NCBI GenBank assembly: GCA_963798805.1 | Contig: CAWCVC010000011.1 | Span: 496,001 to 560,000 of the forward strand | Length of the DNA stretch: 64,000 nt | Direction of reading: 5' to 3' | DNA from: CAVZCK01 sp963798805 | Lineage (GTDB): Bacteria > Pseudomonadota > Alphaproteobacteria > Rhizobiales > Rhodomicrobiaceae | Shown: positions 7,441 through 15,991 of the stretch, piece after piece | Layout: every line of letters starts with the position of its first letter | How positions within the stretch are numbered: position 1 is the first letter of the stretch | Notes under the pieces: model-generated | What the model was told of the DNA's origin: nothing | Database searches by the model: none | The model's input: only the letters and a program-made list of their open reading frames with translations | Translations under genes and position numbers: made by a program

Positions 7441-7513
7441 TGTGGCGTCTCGCAATTGCTTCCCCTTTCGCAGCGGCCTCGGCAAGGCAATTGCGAGACA
7501 TAAGCCACACTAA
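7437..7513. repeat. CTAG-flanked palindromic (MITE-like) element, copy C
   Basis: CTAGTGTGGC-gt-CTCGCAATTGC on the left faces GCAATTGCGAGAC-ataa-GCCACACTA on the right, giving a long imperfect hairpin of about 77 bp. It sits between the convergent GST and MFS genes and may also act as a bidirectional terminator. Size and CTAG ends match copies A and B at 19920 and 20011. Confidence 0.65.
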
Positions 7514-7545
7514 AGCATTGAGTTTGCTAGTGTCCATTTCCAGCT

Positions 7546-8781
7546 TCAGGCGAAGGCGATGCGGCGGCGCGAACGCAACAGCAATGTGAAGGCGATCGAC
7601 ATATTCAGCGCATTCCAGGCCAGACCGTGCAGAAATGCTGCTTGGTACGACCCGGTCAGGTCGAAGATCACGCCGGAGATCCATCCGCCGAACGACATGC
7701 CGACGACCGACGCCATGATCACGATGCCGACGCGGGTCGCGGCGTCCTTCGCCGGCATCGTCTCGCGGACAATGATGGCATAGCTCGGCACCAGCCCGCC
7801 CTGGAACAAGCCGAACAATGCGGAGACGACGTAGAGCGAAGTCAGGCCATCGAAGAACAGATACATGACGAGCGCGGCGGCCTGCGCCACCGATCCGATC
7901 AGCAATGTCGAAAGGCCACCGAGGCGGTCGGCGATGAAACCCGAACCGATCCGGCTGACGATGCCGAAGGCCAGCATCAGCGACAGCATTTCTGCGCCGC
8001 GCGCCACGCCATAACCGAGATCGCCGCAATAGGCGACGATATGCACCTGCGGCATCGCCATGGCGACACAGCAGGAAACGCTTGCCAGCGAGAGAATGGC
8101 CGTCAGCGCGTTGGGGCTGATATTGAGATCGGTGCCGGGCCGCACCTCGGAGCCCGACGAGCGGCGCTGGGATCGGCGCATGTCCGACCACAGGACCAGA
8201 ACCAGTGTCGTCATCGCCGCCGCTCCTAAGACACCGATGGCGGCATGCGTCACCTGCCATCCAAAGCGGGCAATGCCGCGCTCGATGAGCGGCGGCCAGA
8301 TCGCGCCGGCGACGTAGTTGCCGCTGGCCGCAATTGTCACCGCGATGCCGCGGCGGCGCACGAACCAGTGAGATGCTTCTGCCATCAAAGGGACGAAGGT
8401 CGCGGATGCGCCGAGGCCGATGAAGAAATGCGCCAGCGTGAACTGCCAAAGTGTTCCCGATGCTGCGGCCGCAAGATAGCCGCACAGCAGCGAAAGAATG
8501 CCCATGCCGATCGCCGGCACGATCCCGAACCGGTCCGTCAAACGGCCGGTGACGACGCCGCCAATGCCGAAACCCAGCATGGCCAGCGTATAAGCCAGCG
8601 AGACCGCGCCTCGCGTGCCGCCGAACTCGGCCTGCACCTTCGGCAGCGCGACGACCACCGACCACATGCCGACACTGCCGACGGCGCCGATTGCGAGGGC
8701 GATCGCAAGCCGGCGCCAGGCAGCGGGCGAGTCAGGCACAAAGGTCGACAGTCCGGCAGTCGCCGGGAAAGATGCCGTCAC
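7546..8781 (-). CDS. MFS transporter
   Basis: A 411-residue major-facilitator permease with about 12 hydrophobic segments and a longer polar loop near the middle (MRRSQRRSSGSEVRPGTD), the usual 6+6 layout. The motif-A loop between TM2 and TM3 reads GRLTDRFG, and its repeat between TM8 and TM9 reads FIADRLGG. The sequence style (MWSVVVALPKVQAEFGG, WPPLIERGIARFGWQ) is that of the oxalate/formate-antiporter and monocarboxylate-type MFS group. The substrate is unknown. No partner gene is nearby; the divergent tct operon begins 400 bp away. Confidence 0.85.
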   Translation of the reverse strand: MTASFPATAGLSTFVPDSPAAWRRLAIALAIGAVGSVGMWSVVVALPKVQAEFGGTRGAVSLAYTLAMLGFGIGGVVTGRLTDRFGIVPAIGMGILSLLCGYLAAAASGTLWQFTLAHFFIGLGASATFVPLMAEASHWFVRRRGIAVTIAASGNYVAGAIWPPLIERGIARFGWQVTHAAIGVLGAAAMTTLVLVLWSDMRRSQRRSSGSEVRPGTDLNISPNALTAILSLASVSCCVAMAMPQVHIVAYCGDLGYGVARGAEMLSLMLAFGIVSRIGSGFIADRLGGLSTLLIGSVAQAAALVMYLFFDGLTSLYVVSALFGLFQGGLVPSYAIIVRETMPAKDAATRVGIVIMASVVGMSFGGWISGVIFDLTGSYQAAFLHGLAWNALNMSIAFTLLLRSRRRIAFA

Positions 8782-9180
8782 TTGGAGTCCTCCGCCGGTA
8801 CGGCTTTGGAGTCCAGCGCGTGTTCCGGATTTGGGAAAAGGTGTTGGACGTTTCTGGCCTCGTGCGGCCGCAAAACGTTTTCAGCTTTATACGCCGGTTG
8901 CGCGTTCCGTAAAAGTGGCAGCCGCTTGCGATCTGCGGGCGCGGCGCTCAGACTGCCCCGCCGATACGGCCTACGTCGGTGCGTACGAGGACAGTGACCG
9001 CATAGTCCTCGCTATCGTCTGTCTCGCGCTCAGAAGCAGAGGGTCGCGTGTTCAAATCACGCCACCGCCGACCATTCGAGATTTCTGCCGGTTTTCTGCC
9101 CTCCGACAAACATCTACCTAGTCGGCTGCTGCCGGAAGGATTAAGCTGCTGGCCATTAACGAATTTTAGGAGGAAACCCC
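8782..9180. other. intergenic region with tRNA-like T-arm at about 9043-9081
   Basis: This divergent spacer between the MFS gene and tctC contains GCGTG-TTCAAAT-CACGC, a perfect 5-bp T-stem with a TTCAAAT loop. It follows GCAGAGGGTC and is followed by ACCGCCGACCA. It resembles the 3' third of a tRNA including a CCA end, but a matching 5' acceptor strand and a normal anticodon arm could not be found. It is probably a tRNA remnant. Promoters for both flanking genes must lie in this region; none is clear by eye. Confidence 0.3.
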
Positions 9181-10164
9181 ATGGGCAAATTGATCGGGAG
9201 GTGCGCCTTTGCGGCCGTCGCGCTCGCAGCGTTCACACTGCCGTCGGCCGCATATGAGCCGCAGAATGTCGAATGCATCGCGCCGGCCAATCCGGGCGGC
9301 GGCTGGGATTTCACCTGCCGTCAGGTCGGTAAAGTCCTCTACGACCTGAAAAAGACGCCAGGCCCCGTCCAGGTCACGAATAAGGCCGGTGGCGGCGGCG
9401 CGGTTGCCTATGCCGAGGTGATCGCTAAGCGCGACAGCGACAACAATCTCCTCGTCGCAGCCTCGACAGCGACGACCACGCGGCTCGCCCAGGGGCAGTA
9501 TGCCGGCTTCAAGGCCGATCAGATGCGCTGGATCGGCAGCGTCGGGGCCGATTACGGCGTGATCGCGGTCGGCAAGACCAGCCCCTACAAAACGCTTCCC
9601 GATCTGATGAACGCCATCAAAGCCGATCCCACGAAGATCTCCATTGCCGGGGGCAGCGCGGTCGGCGGCTGGGATCATCTCAAGGTGCTGATCGCGGCGA
9701 AGGCGGCGGGCATGAAGAACCTGCGCGCCATCAAATATGTCGCCTTCCAGGGCGGCGGCGAGGCGGTCACTCAGTTGATCGGCGGCCACGTCCAGGCGTT
9801 CTCCGGCGACATTTCCGAGGCGCTCGGCTTCATGCAATCGGGCGATCTGCGCATCCTCGCGGTCCTGGCGCCGGAGCGCCTTCCGGGCGATTTGGGCAAG
9901 ATCCCGACGGCCAAGGAGCAGGGGATCGATGCGGTCGGCCCGAACTGGCGCGGATTTTACGGCGGCGGCAAGATGTCTGACGATGCTTATAATTACTGGT
10001 CGAAGGCGGTCGCCGATGTCTACGCCTCCGACGAATGGAAGAAGATCATGACCGAGAACGGTCTGATGCCATTCGGCAAGAGCGGAGACGATCTGACCAA
10101 ATTCGTCAAGCAGCAGGTTGCCGACATCGAGGCGATTTCGAAAGAGATCGGTCTGATCAAGTGA
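9181..10164 (+). CDS. tctC: tripartite tricarboxylate transporter substrate-binding protein (Bug/TctC family)
   Basis: A 327-residue periplasmic receptor with a Sec signal peptide (LIGRCAFAAVALAAFTLPSAA) and the Bug signature of two lobes: ECIAPANPGGGWDFTCRQVG, VQVTNKAGGGGAVAYAEV, IGSVGADYGVIAV, ISIAGGSAVGGWDHL, FQGGGEAVTQLIGGHVQAF. A strong ribosome-binding site (TAGGAGGA) precedes ATG 9181. It heads a tctCBA operon with 4-bp coupling to tctB. The GGGWD motif is characteristic of TctC proper rather than the generic expanded Bug set. Substrates of this family are citrate-like or aromatic dicarboxylates; which one cannot be said. Confidence 0.92.
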   Translation: MGKLIGRCAFAAVALAAFTLPSAAYEPQNVECIAPANPGGGWDFTCRQVGKVLYDLKKTPGPVQVTNKAGGGGAVAYAEVIAKRDSDNNLLVAASTATTTRLAQGQYAGFKADQMRWIGSVGADYGVIAVGKTSPYKTLPDLMNAIKADPTKISIAGGSAVGGWDHLKVLIAAKAAGMKNLRAIKYVAFQGGGEAVTQLIGGHVQAFSGDISEALGFMQSGDLRILAVLAPERLPGDLGKIPTAKEQGIDAVGPNWRGFYGGGKMSDDAYNYWSKAVADVYASDEWKKIMTENGLMPFGKSGDDLTKFVKQQVADIEAISKEIGLIK

Positions 10165-10595
10165 GCTCCGACCGCGTTCTTGGAGCGCTCGGTCTTCTCC
10201 TGGGGGTGGCGTTCATCTGGGGCGCCACCCGCATCGAGACCGGCTTTATCGTCGATCCGCTCGGTCCGAGCACATTTCCGATCATCATCGGCAGCCTGAT
10301 GATGGTATCATCGCTCTACGTGCTTCTGAGGCCCGATCCGGAGCCGGCGTGGCCAGCCCTGGGAAGCTCGCTGGAGATCGTTGGAGCGATCATCGTTCTG
10401 ATAGGCTACACGCTTACGCTCGAATTGCTGGGCTTCGTCATTGCGACCGCGATCGCCGCAGCGCTTTTGAGCTGGCGCCTCGGCAGCAGGCCGCATTGGG
10501 CCATCGCCTCCGGCATCGGCATATCGCTCGGCATTTACGTAATCTTTCACCTGATCCTCGGCCTGTCGCTCGCCAAGGGACCGCTGGGATTTTGA
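10161..10595 (+). CDS. tctB: tripartite tricarboxylate transporter small membrane subunit
   Basis: A 144-residue TctB-type protein with four predicted membrane segments (VLGALGLLLGVAFIWGA, FPIIIGSLMMVSSLYVLL, SLEIVGAIIVLIGYTLTLELLGFVIATAIAAALLSW, WAIASGIGISLGIYVIFHLILGLSL). The start is GTG 10161, overlapping the tctC stop in a GTGA arrangement. The DPLGPSTFP loop between TM1 and TM2 is typical of TctB. It forms the inner-membrane complex with TctA. The longer open frame starting upstream inside tctC is not the gene. Confidence 0.9.
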   Translation: MSSDRVLGALGLLLGVAFIWGATRIETGFIVDPLGPSTFPIIIGSLMMVSSLYVLLRPDPEPAWPALGSSLEIVGAIIVLIGYTLTLELLGFVIATAIAAALLSWRLGSRPHWAIASGIGISLGIYVIFHLILGLSLAKGPLGF

Positions 10596-10598
10596 GCC

Positions 10599-12125
10599 AT
10601 GGACATTCTGCACAATCTCGCCCATGGCTTCGAAGTCGCGCTCACTTGGCAAAATATGGGGTTCGCGCTGATCGGCTGTCTGCTCGGCACGATCATCGGC
10701 GCGCTGCCGGGCCTTGGACCCTCCAATGGCGTTGCCATCCTCATTCCTCTCGCCTTCACCCTCGGGCTGCAGGCCACACCCGCCCTGATCCTGCTCACCA
10801 GCGTCTATTACGGCGCCATGTATGGCGGACGCATCTCCAGCATCCTGATCAACATTCCGGGCGACGAGCCTGCGGTGATGTCCACCATCGACGGCTACCC
10901 GATGGCGCAGCAGGGGAAGGCCGGCGAAGCGTTAGCCCTCTCCGGCATGGCCTCCTTCGTTGGCAGCTTCCTGGCAACGATCGGCGTGGCGCTGTTCGCT
11001 CCGCTTCTCGTGCGCGTCGCGCTGCTGTTCGGGCCTGCCGAATATTTTGCGCTGTTCACCTTGGCGTTCGCCACGCTCGGCGGCGTATCGAGCGCGAACC
11101 AGGCCAAATCCGCTATAGCCGCTGCTCTTGGTCTCGGCATCGCCATGATCGGGATCGACGGCTCGACCGGCGCGCAGCGCTTCACTTTCGGTGACATCCA
11201 TCTGCTCGAAGGCATCAATTTCCTCGTCGCCATCGTTGGGCTGTTCGCGATTTCCGAGGTCCTTCTGTTCATGGAGCACAAGGGAGAGGGAACGCCGGCC
11301 GGTGCCAAGCTGGACCGCATCACCGTTCCTCTGGCCACTTTGAGCAAATGTCTCGGCGCCATGATCCGCGGCACGGGGATCGGCTTTATTGCCGGCGTAT
11401 TGCCGGGTGCCGGAGCCTCGCTCGGCAGCTTCGTCGCCTATACGGTCGAGAAACGCATTTCGAACCGTGCCGGCACCTTCGGCAAGGGCGACCCGCGCGG
11501 CCTTGCCGCGCCCGAGGCAGGCAACAATGCATCGGCCGGTGGTGCGCTCATTCCGATGCTGTCGCTGGGGGTGCCGGGCAGCGGCACCACGGCGGTGCTG
11601 CTCGCCATGCTGCTGACGCTCAATGTCACACCAGGACCGCTGCTGTTTCAGAACAATCCGGATATCGTCTGGGGTCTGATCGCCGCGCTGTTCATCGCCA
11701 ATTTCATATTGTTCCTGATCAATGTCCCGCTGGTCGGCATATTCGTCAGCGTGCTGCAAGTGCCCCCGCGCGTCCTGATGCCGGCTGTTGCGATGATTAG
11801 TTTCGTCGGCATCTACGGGATTTCCGGCAGCACCTTCGATCTTTTCGTCATGATCGGCTTCGGTGTCGGCGGCTACATTCTGAGAAAGCTCGACGTGCCT
11901 CTGGTGCCGGTCATCCTCGGCATTCTGCTTGGCAATCAGATGGAGGACAATCTCCGCCGCGCCCTCACCATCTCGAATGGCGATTGGACCATTCTCTGGA
12001 GCAGCCCGCTATCGATCCTGCTGTGGACGCTGGCCGTCGTCGGTTTCGTCGCGCCGATCCTGTTCGGAAAGCTTGTGCGGCCGAGGGTGCCGGAAACAAC
12101 TGCGGAAGTCATGGATACGGATTGA
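10599..12125 (+). CDS. tctA: tripartite tricarboxylate transporter large permease
   Basis: A 508-residue TctA permease with the family's repeated Gly/Pro signatures: GALPGLGPSNGVAILIPL, YGAMYGGRISSILINIPGDEP, GVLPGAGASLGSFVAYTVEKR and GVPGSGTTAVLLAML. There are 11 to 12 membrane segments, and the length is normal. ATG 10599 follows tctB by 3 bp. With tctC and tctB it makes a complete secondary, receptor-dependent uptake system. No two-component tctDE genes are adjacent, so control is likely from elsewhere. It converges tail to tail, 3 bp apart, with the flavodoxin-reductase-like gene. Confidence 0.94.
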   Translation: MDILHNLAHGFEVALTWQNMGFALIGCLLGTIIGALPGLGPSNGVAILIPLAFTLGLQATPALILLTSVYYGAMYGGRISSILINIPGDEPAVMSTIDGYPMAQQGKAGEALALSGMASFVGSFLATIGVALFAPLLVRVALLFGPAEYFALFTLAFATLGGVSSANQAKSAIAAALGLGIAMIGIDGSTGAQRFTFGDIHLLEGINFLVAIVGLFAISEVLLFMEHKGEGTPAGAKLDRITVPLATLSKCLGAMIRGTGIGFIAGVLPGAGASLGSFVAYTVEKRISNRAGTFGKGDPRGLAAPEAGNNASAGGALIPMLSLGVPGSGTTAVLLAMLLTLNVTPGPLLFQNNPDIVWGLIAALFIANFILFLINVPLVGIFVSVLQVPPRVLMPAVAMISFVGIYGISGSTFDLFVMIGFGVGGYILRKLDVPLVPVILGILLGNQMEDNLRRALTISNGDWTILWSSPLSILLWTLAVVGFVAPILFGKLVRPRVPETTAEVMDTD

Positions 12126-12128
12126 GCG

Positions 12129-12881
12129 TCAGCTCCCTGTCGGGCCGAAGCGCTCCGTCTTGATGCGTTGTGCGGCGATCCCAAGGCCAAGCAGAGCCTG
12201 CGCCGAGCTTTCGACCATCGGTGTGGGACCGCAGACGAAGATATGCGCGTCCGGCAGGTCCATCAGTCCGATTTCCGCCAGCATCGCCTCGTCGATCCGC
12301 CGCGTATAGCCGGTCCAGCCGGGTAGCCGCTCGCGCGTCAGCGTATGCACGATGCGCAGCGTCGGATCGCTCGCCCCAAGACGCTCCAGCTCCTCGCGAT
12401 AGATGATATCCGCGAGGCTGCGTGAGGAATAGACGAGCAGCGCCGGGCCGTCATGTCCAGCGATGGCGCGATGGCGGAGCATCGCCATCAGCGGCACGAT
12501 CCCCGATCCGCCGGCGATCAGCACCAGTGGCCCGGCTAGCTCGCTCATCCACACGAAATGCCCGCCGATCGGCCCCCGCAGCTCGAAGACGTCGCCCGGC
12601 CGCACCTCGTCGGTGAGATAAGGCGAGACCTCGCCGTCGGAGATCATTTCGACGGTCAATTCGATGGCCGCAGCCTCCGGCGGCGAGGCGATGGAATAGC
12701 TGCGCTCGGCCTGATAGCCGTCTTCCGCCGTCAGCCGCACGTCGACATGCTGGCCGGCGAGGTGGCCCGGCCAGTCCGGCACTTTCACGGTGAGCGTCTT
12801 GACCCGGTGCGTCTCGTCGCGGATGCCCTCGACGGTGGCGACCATCCACAGGATGCGGCGCGGGGCCTCATTGAGCGTCAT
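12129..12881 (-). CDS. ferredoxin reductase-like FAD/NAD(P)H oxidoreductase
   Basis: A 250-residue FNR-superfamily protein: an FAD-binding beta-barrel with RSYSIASPP (RxYS motif binding the flavin phosphate) and VRPGDVFELRGPIGGHFVW, then an NAD(P)-binding lobe with IAGGSGIVPLMAMLRH and IFVCGPTPMVESSAQALLGLG. It has no C-terminal 2Fe-2S domain. Stand-alone proteins of this type often supply electrons to a sulfite-oxidase-like molybdoenzyme encoded next door, but no such gene is present; the upstream neighbour is a decayed CoA-transferase. Electron acceptor and partner are therefore unknown. Confidence 0.87.
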   Translation of the reverse strand: MTLNEAPRRILWMVATVEGIRDETHRVKTLTVKVPDWPGHLAGQHVDVRLTAEDGYQAERSYSIASPPEAAAIELTVEMISDGEVSPYLTDEVRPGDVFELRGPIGGHFVWMSELAGPLVLIAGGSGIVPLMAMLRHRAIAGHDGPALLVYSSRSLADIIYREELERLGASDPTLRIVHTLTRERLPGWTGYTRRIDEAMLAEIGLMDLPDAHIFVCGPTPMVESSAQALLGLGIAAQRIKTERFGPTGS

Positions 12882-13004
12882 CGCTATAATCGTCTCCCCG
12901 GCTCAGCAAAGGATCGAGATGTGACGCAAGATTCTAAGCACGTCTTCGACCAGGCAAACAACAAAAAGCCGTGCGCAGCCGAAACCTGACCGCTCGGGCC
13001 GTCC

Positions 13005-13199
13005 TCAGCCCTCGAGGATCACCAGATCGAGTTTGGCGATCCGCTCGGGTTCGCCGATAAGGTCGATCGCAGCGATCTTTCCGGCTGCGATCGTAATGTC
13101 GAAGACGACGCGCGGCCGTCCACCCACGGCCCAGACAACGCCCAGCGTGCCATTGACGAACGCGGGACGTGCAGCCTGGGCGCGGCCCTTGAAGGTATT
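13005..13199 (-). pseudogene. C-terminal fragment of a SigJ/ECF41-type sigma factor
   Basis: Read on the minus strand in the frame ending at TGA 13005-13007: TFKGRAQAARPAFVNGTL, GVVWAVGGRPRVVFDITIA, AGKIAAIDLIGEPERIAKLD. This matches the SnoaL-like C-terminal extension of ECF41/SigJ sigma factors (ARPALVNG, GRPRVVFxFTI, KIxAIDLIADPERL). The sigma-2 and sigma-4 regions are absent. The fragment is fused, out of frame, to the truncated CoA-transferase subunit B at about 13199, a deletion or recombination joint. Confidence 0.65.
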
Positions 13200-13633
13200 G
13201 GCTGCTGCATTGCCACGATTACGCGCCTGGCCCCGGTTACGAGGTCCATTGCACCGCCCATGCCTGGCACCATCTTGCCGGGGATCATCCAGTTAGCAAG
13301 ATGGCCCTTTGCGTCTACTTGGAGACCTCCCAATATTGTCAGGTCAACGTGGCCGCCGCGTATGAGACCAAAAGACATGGCGCTGTCGAAGGTCGATGCG
13401 CCGGGCAATGCCGTCACCGGCTGCCCTCCTGCATCCGTGAGCAGGGGCTGCACCATTCCCTCTTCCGCGACCGGCCCGGTCCCGATCAAGCCGTTCTCCG
13501 ATTGGAAAAACAGCGCCATTCCGGCTGGCACGTAGTCTGCCACCAGGGTCGGGATGCCGATGCCGAGATTGACGAGCATGCCCGGCTTTAGTTCATCGGC
13601 TAAACGCTTGGCGATGATCGATTGTGCATCCAT
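13200..13633 (-). pseudogene. scoB: 3-oxoacid CoA-transferase subunit B, C-terminally truncated
   Basis: The first 143 or so residues are a normal ScoB: IIAKRLADELKPGMLVNLGIGIPTLVADY, then the catalytic block FFQSENGLIGTGP (Glu of SENG is the covalent CoA-thioester residue) and FDSAMSFGLIRGGHVDLTILG. Homology stops after TGARRVIVAMQQP; the remaining third (CTLPLT and VDLVVTE blocks) is gone, replaced by sigma-factor DNA read out of frame. The active-site Glu is present, but the protein would be misfolded. It lies 3 bp downstream of scoA. Confidence 0.85.
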
Positions 13634-13636
13634 TTT

Positions 13637-14285
13637 TCATCCGTTTGCGACGAGGAAATCGACCAGCGGTGCTGGCGTCATAATATGATCGGGAGCGATC
13701 ACGCCGACCGGGACGATATGATCAGCCGCCACGATGGTCGTGTCCACAGCCATGGCGATGATCGGATTGAAATTGCGCGCAGTCAGCGCGTAGGAAAGAT
13801 TGCCCATATAATCGGCAAGAAAGGCGTTGATCAGTGCGAAATCTGCTCGAAGAGCCGTCTCGAGAAGATAAGACTTTCCGTCTACGTCAAGCCGTTGCTT
13901 GCCTTCCTCGACGAGAGTTCCGACGCCGGTCGGCGTAAGCACACCCCCAAGACCAGAACCGCCAGCGCGAATACGCTCCACGAGCGTGCCCTGCAGCACA
14001 AGATCAACCGCCATTTTGTCAGCGATCATCCGGCGCTGCGCCTCGGGATTGAGGCCGATGTGGCTAACAACTGTCCGGCTCACGAGCCCGGCGTCGATAA
14101 GCTTGCCAATGCCTCGGCCCCGGCAATCCCGTATCATTCGCTATCACGGTGAGTTCACGCTTGGCTTGGCGTACAATCTCGTCGATCACGCGTTCTGGGC
14201 AGCCGACCCCCATGAACCCGCCTATCATGAGAGTTGCGCCATTTGGCATCATCGCGACCGCGTCTTCGACGGAAACTGTCCGCAT
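13637..14285 (-). pseudogene. scoA: 3-oxoacid CoA-transferase subunit A, frameshifted
   Basis: Two overlapping frames together give a full-length ScoA: residues 1-56 from 14285 (VEDAVAMMPNGATLMIGGFMGVGCPERVIDEIV, ELTVIANDTGLPG), then RGIGKLIDAGLVSRTVVSHIG, VLQGTLVERIRAGGSGLGGVLTPTGVGT, MGNLSYALTARNFNPIIAMA to the stop at 13637. The join needs removal of one G from the GGGG run (CCCC at 14118-14121 on the plus strand). With scoB truncated, the succinyl-CoA:3-ketoacid transferase function encoded here is lost whether or not the G-run is a sequence error. Confidence 0.85.
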
Positions 14286-14414
14286 GGCCCGAGCATCTAC
14301 AATTCAGAATGTACTGCGTAAGGCGTGGAGGTCCTCCGTCGATGAACGTAAAAGGAATTGGAAACGCGTGCTGGCCATTCTGCGCCACGCGTTGGTCCGC
14401 GGCGACACTGCAAT

Positions 14415-14650
14415 GGTTACCGCACCAAGAGCCTGGACGCTCTTGTGGGTCTTCTATCGGCGCGGCATTTCCACCGGCGATTTGCGGGAAGCGCTTGCCG
14501 CCTTGCTCAGCAAGGATGCACCCAATCTTTCGCCGGCGGTGTTCACGCGGCCGAAAGCGGGGTTCGCAGGAGGAGTTCGAGCGCTGGAGGTGGCGCGATC
14601 TGTCGATGAGACGCAGCGTGAATATCTGGTGCGATGGCGTCTATCTTTAG
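14415..14650 (+). pseudogene. IS256-family transposase fragment
   Basis: Spread over three frames, short segments match the N-terminal third of an IS256 (Mutator) transposase: RTKSLDALVGLL, YRRGISTGDLREALAALLSKDAPNLSPAVF and QEEFERWRWRDLSMRRSVNIWCDGVYL. The last (DGVYL) is where the first catalytic Asp region begins. It breaks off abruptly at 14650 against the recombinase pseudogene on the other strand. At least two frameshifts and loss of both ends make it inert. Confidence 0.7.
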
Positions 14651-15337
14651 CCACGCATACAGCCGGACCAGCGTCACGCGCATAGAGTCGGATGGTGGCG
14701 GTGGCGGCGCCGCGATGCTTTCGTAACCACGCTCTGAAGCGGGCTATCACCTCCGGCTCCGCATACAGAATCTCCTGCGTCGCAATAGCGGGCACGCAAA
14801 CGCCGATAGCCAGGAGGAAGCCACGGAAATACTGGGCGCCGTAAACGGTGTAGTGGTTGCAACGTCCGCCCTTCGACCGCGGACACCGGCAGGCTTGCAG
14901 ATGCTCGCTGAAAGCCGGCAGATCGACGTCGGCCAACGTTCTGCTCTGCTCGCACATGAAATGGCCGAGATGCGCCGCGGCCCTCAAATAGCGCACGGCG
15001 GTGGCAGGACTATAACCCAGGACCACAGGCAGCTTCTGCGGCTGCTTCACGAGCCTGATATGGCGGGCCATCTCGGGCCGGTCGCACGTCGTCGTGAAGA
15101 AGAAGCGCAGCGCCGCCACCGTGCTGTTCATGGTCGGCGGCTGCACGCGGCTCTCGCGCTGGTGCAACTGGTAGGCGCGCAGATCCTCTGCTCCGCCCGA
15201 TCCGGCGCGCGGCCGAGGAAGATGGCGAAGGTTTTAACCTGGCGAATGTAGTCACTTTGCGTCTTCTCGCCGAAACCGCGGACCGTCATGTCCTCGGTCA
15301 TGCGGCGGCGCAGCGGGCTGATGGGCTTCTCGCTCAT
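14651..15337 (-). pseudogene. chimeric tyrosine-recombinase pseudogene
   Basis: The 5' part is an XerC-like integrase common in IS-rich rhizobial genomes: RRRMTEDMTVRGFGEKTQSDYIRQVKTFAIFLGR, an indel near 15185, then DLRAYQLHQRESRV, MNSTVAALRFFFTTTCDRPEMARH, LPVVLGYSPATAVRYLRAA. The sequence then switches without warning to a second recombinase type: HLGHFMCEQSRTLADVDLPAFSEHL, CRCPRSKGG, YTVYGAQYFRGFL, FRAWLRKHRGAATATIRLYARD. No catalytic RHR-Y domain from either parent survives. It is a recombination joint between two element types followed by truncation. Confidence 0.7.
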
Positions 15338-15991
15338 GGGGTTGCTCCTGGTCTTGAGCTGGAGGTTGCACAACCCCTCGATGCTCAAGACCGGGCACTT
15401 CCCATCTTGTTACCAACTGCGACGACTTACGATCCGCATCGATCACCCACGCCTCAATAGGCTCGAGCAAAGCGACTTTGTTCTATGACCCATTGCAGTC
15501 ATCGGCGGGGATGCCATTCGGGCAACGAATCAGATTCGATTGCTCCATCGCTTTCGATAAGCGGCCGGTCATAGGGCGGAGGATCTGTGAGTTCGCGTGA
15601 TCCAGTATGTTGAGGGCGGCGCCTCGCGGCGCGATTTTACGCCTTCAGGCCTGGGTCATAATTCCGATGCAGGTTGGGAAAAGGCCTGTTCGGATCACTC
15701 GGACCACATGTACGGATTGCTGATGACGCGTAGAGTGTCATCCAGTTTGCTATTGGCACCAAATGGCCAGACTGATTTTTCATAAATATCTAGGCTGATT
15801 ATTCTATGTGATACCAATATAGACCCCTCTCCCAGGAAACGGGTCTCCGCTTTGCCAACGACAACTGAATCGTCGGCGCTTGCAGAAAAATCTCATGACA
15901 AATCCTCAGCAGAGCCGATCACTGCGGCCGAAGAGCTGATAGTAAATCTGGTAACGCTGGTAATAATCAGTACCATGTCAAGGAGACTCAA
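15338..15991. other. intergenic region, no gene recognised
   Basis: About 650 bp separate the recombinase remnant from the cysteine-rich secreted protein. An inverted repeat TCTTGAGC (15352-15359) / GCTCAAGA (15383-15390) lies just upstream of the recombinase start. The segment 15730-15970 is distinctly AT-rich compared with its surroundings and should hold the promoter of the gene at 15992. Short open frames here show no recognisable motifs. Confidence 0.5.

Noticed and set aside
9000..9081. Full tRNA gene
   Set aside because: Only the T-arm and 3' end fit; the anticodon loop CTCAGAA cannot be given a paired 5-bp stem and no 5' acceptor strand matches ACCGCCG.
12920..12989. 22-codon frame starting GTG (TQDSKHVFDQANNKK)
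   Set aside because: Too short and without context; probably chance coding in a spacer next to the sigma-factor remnant.
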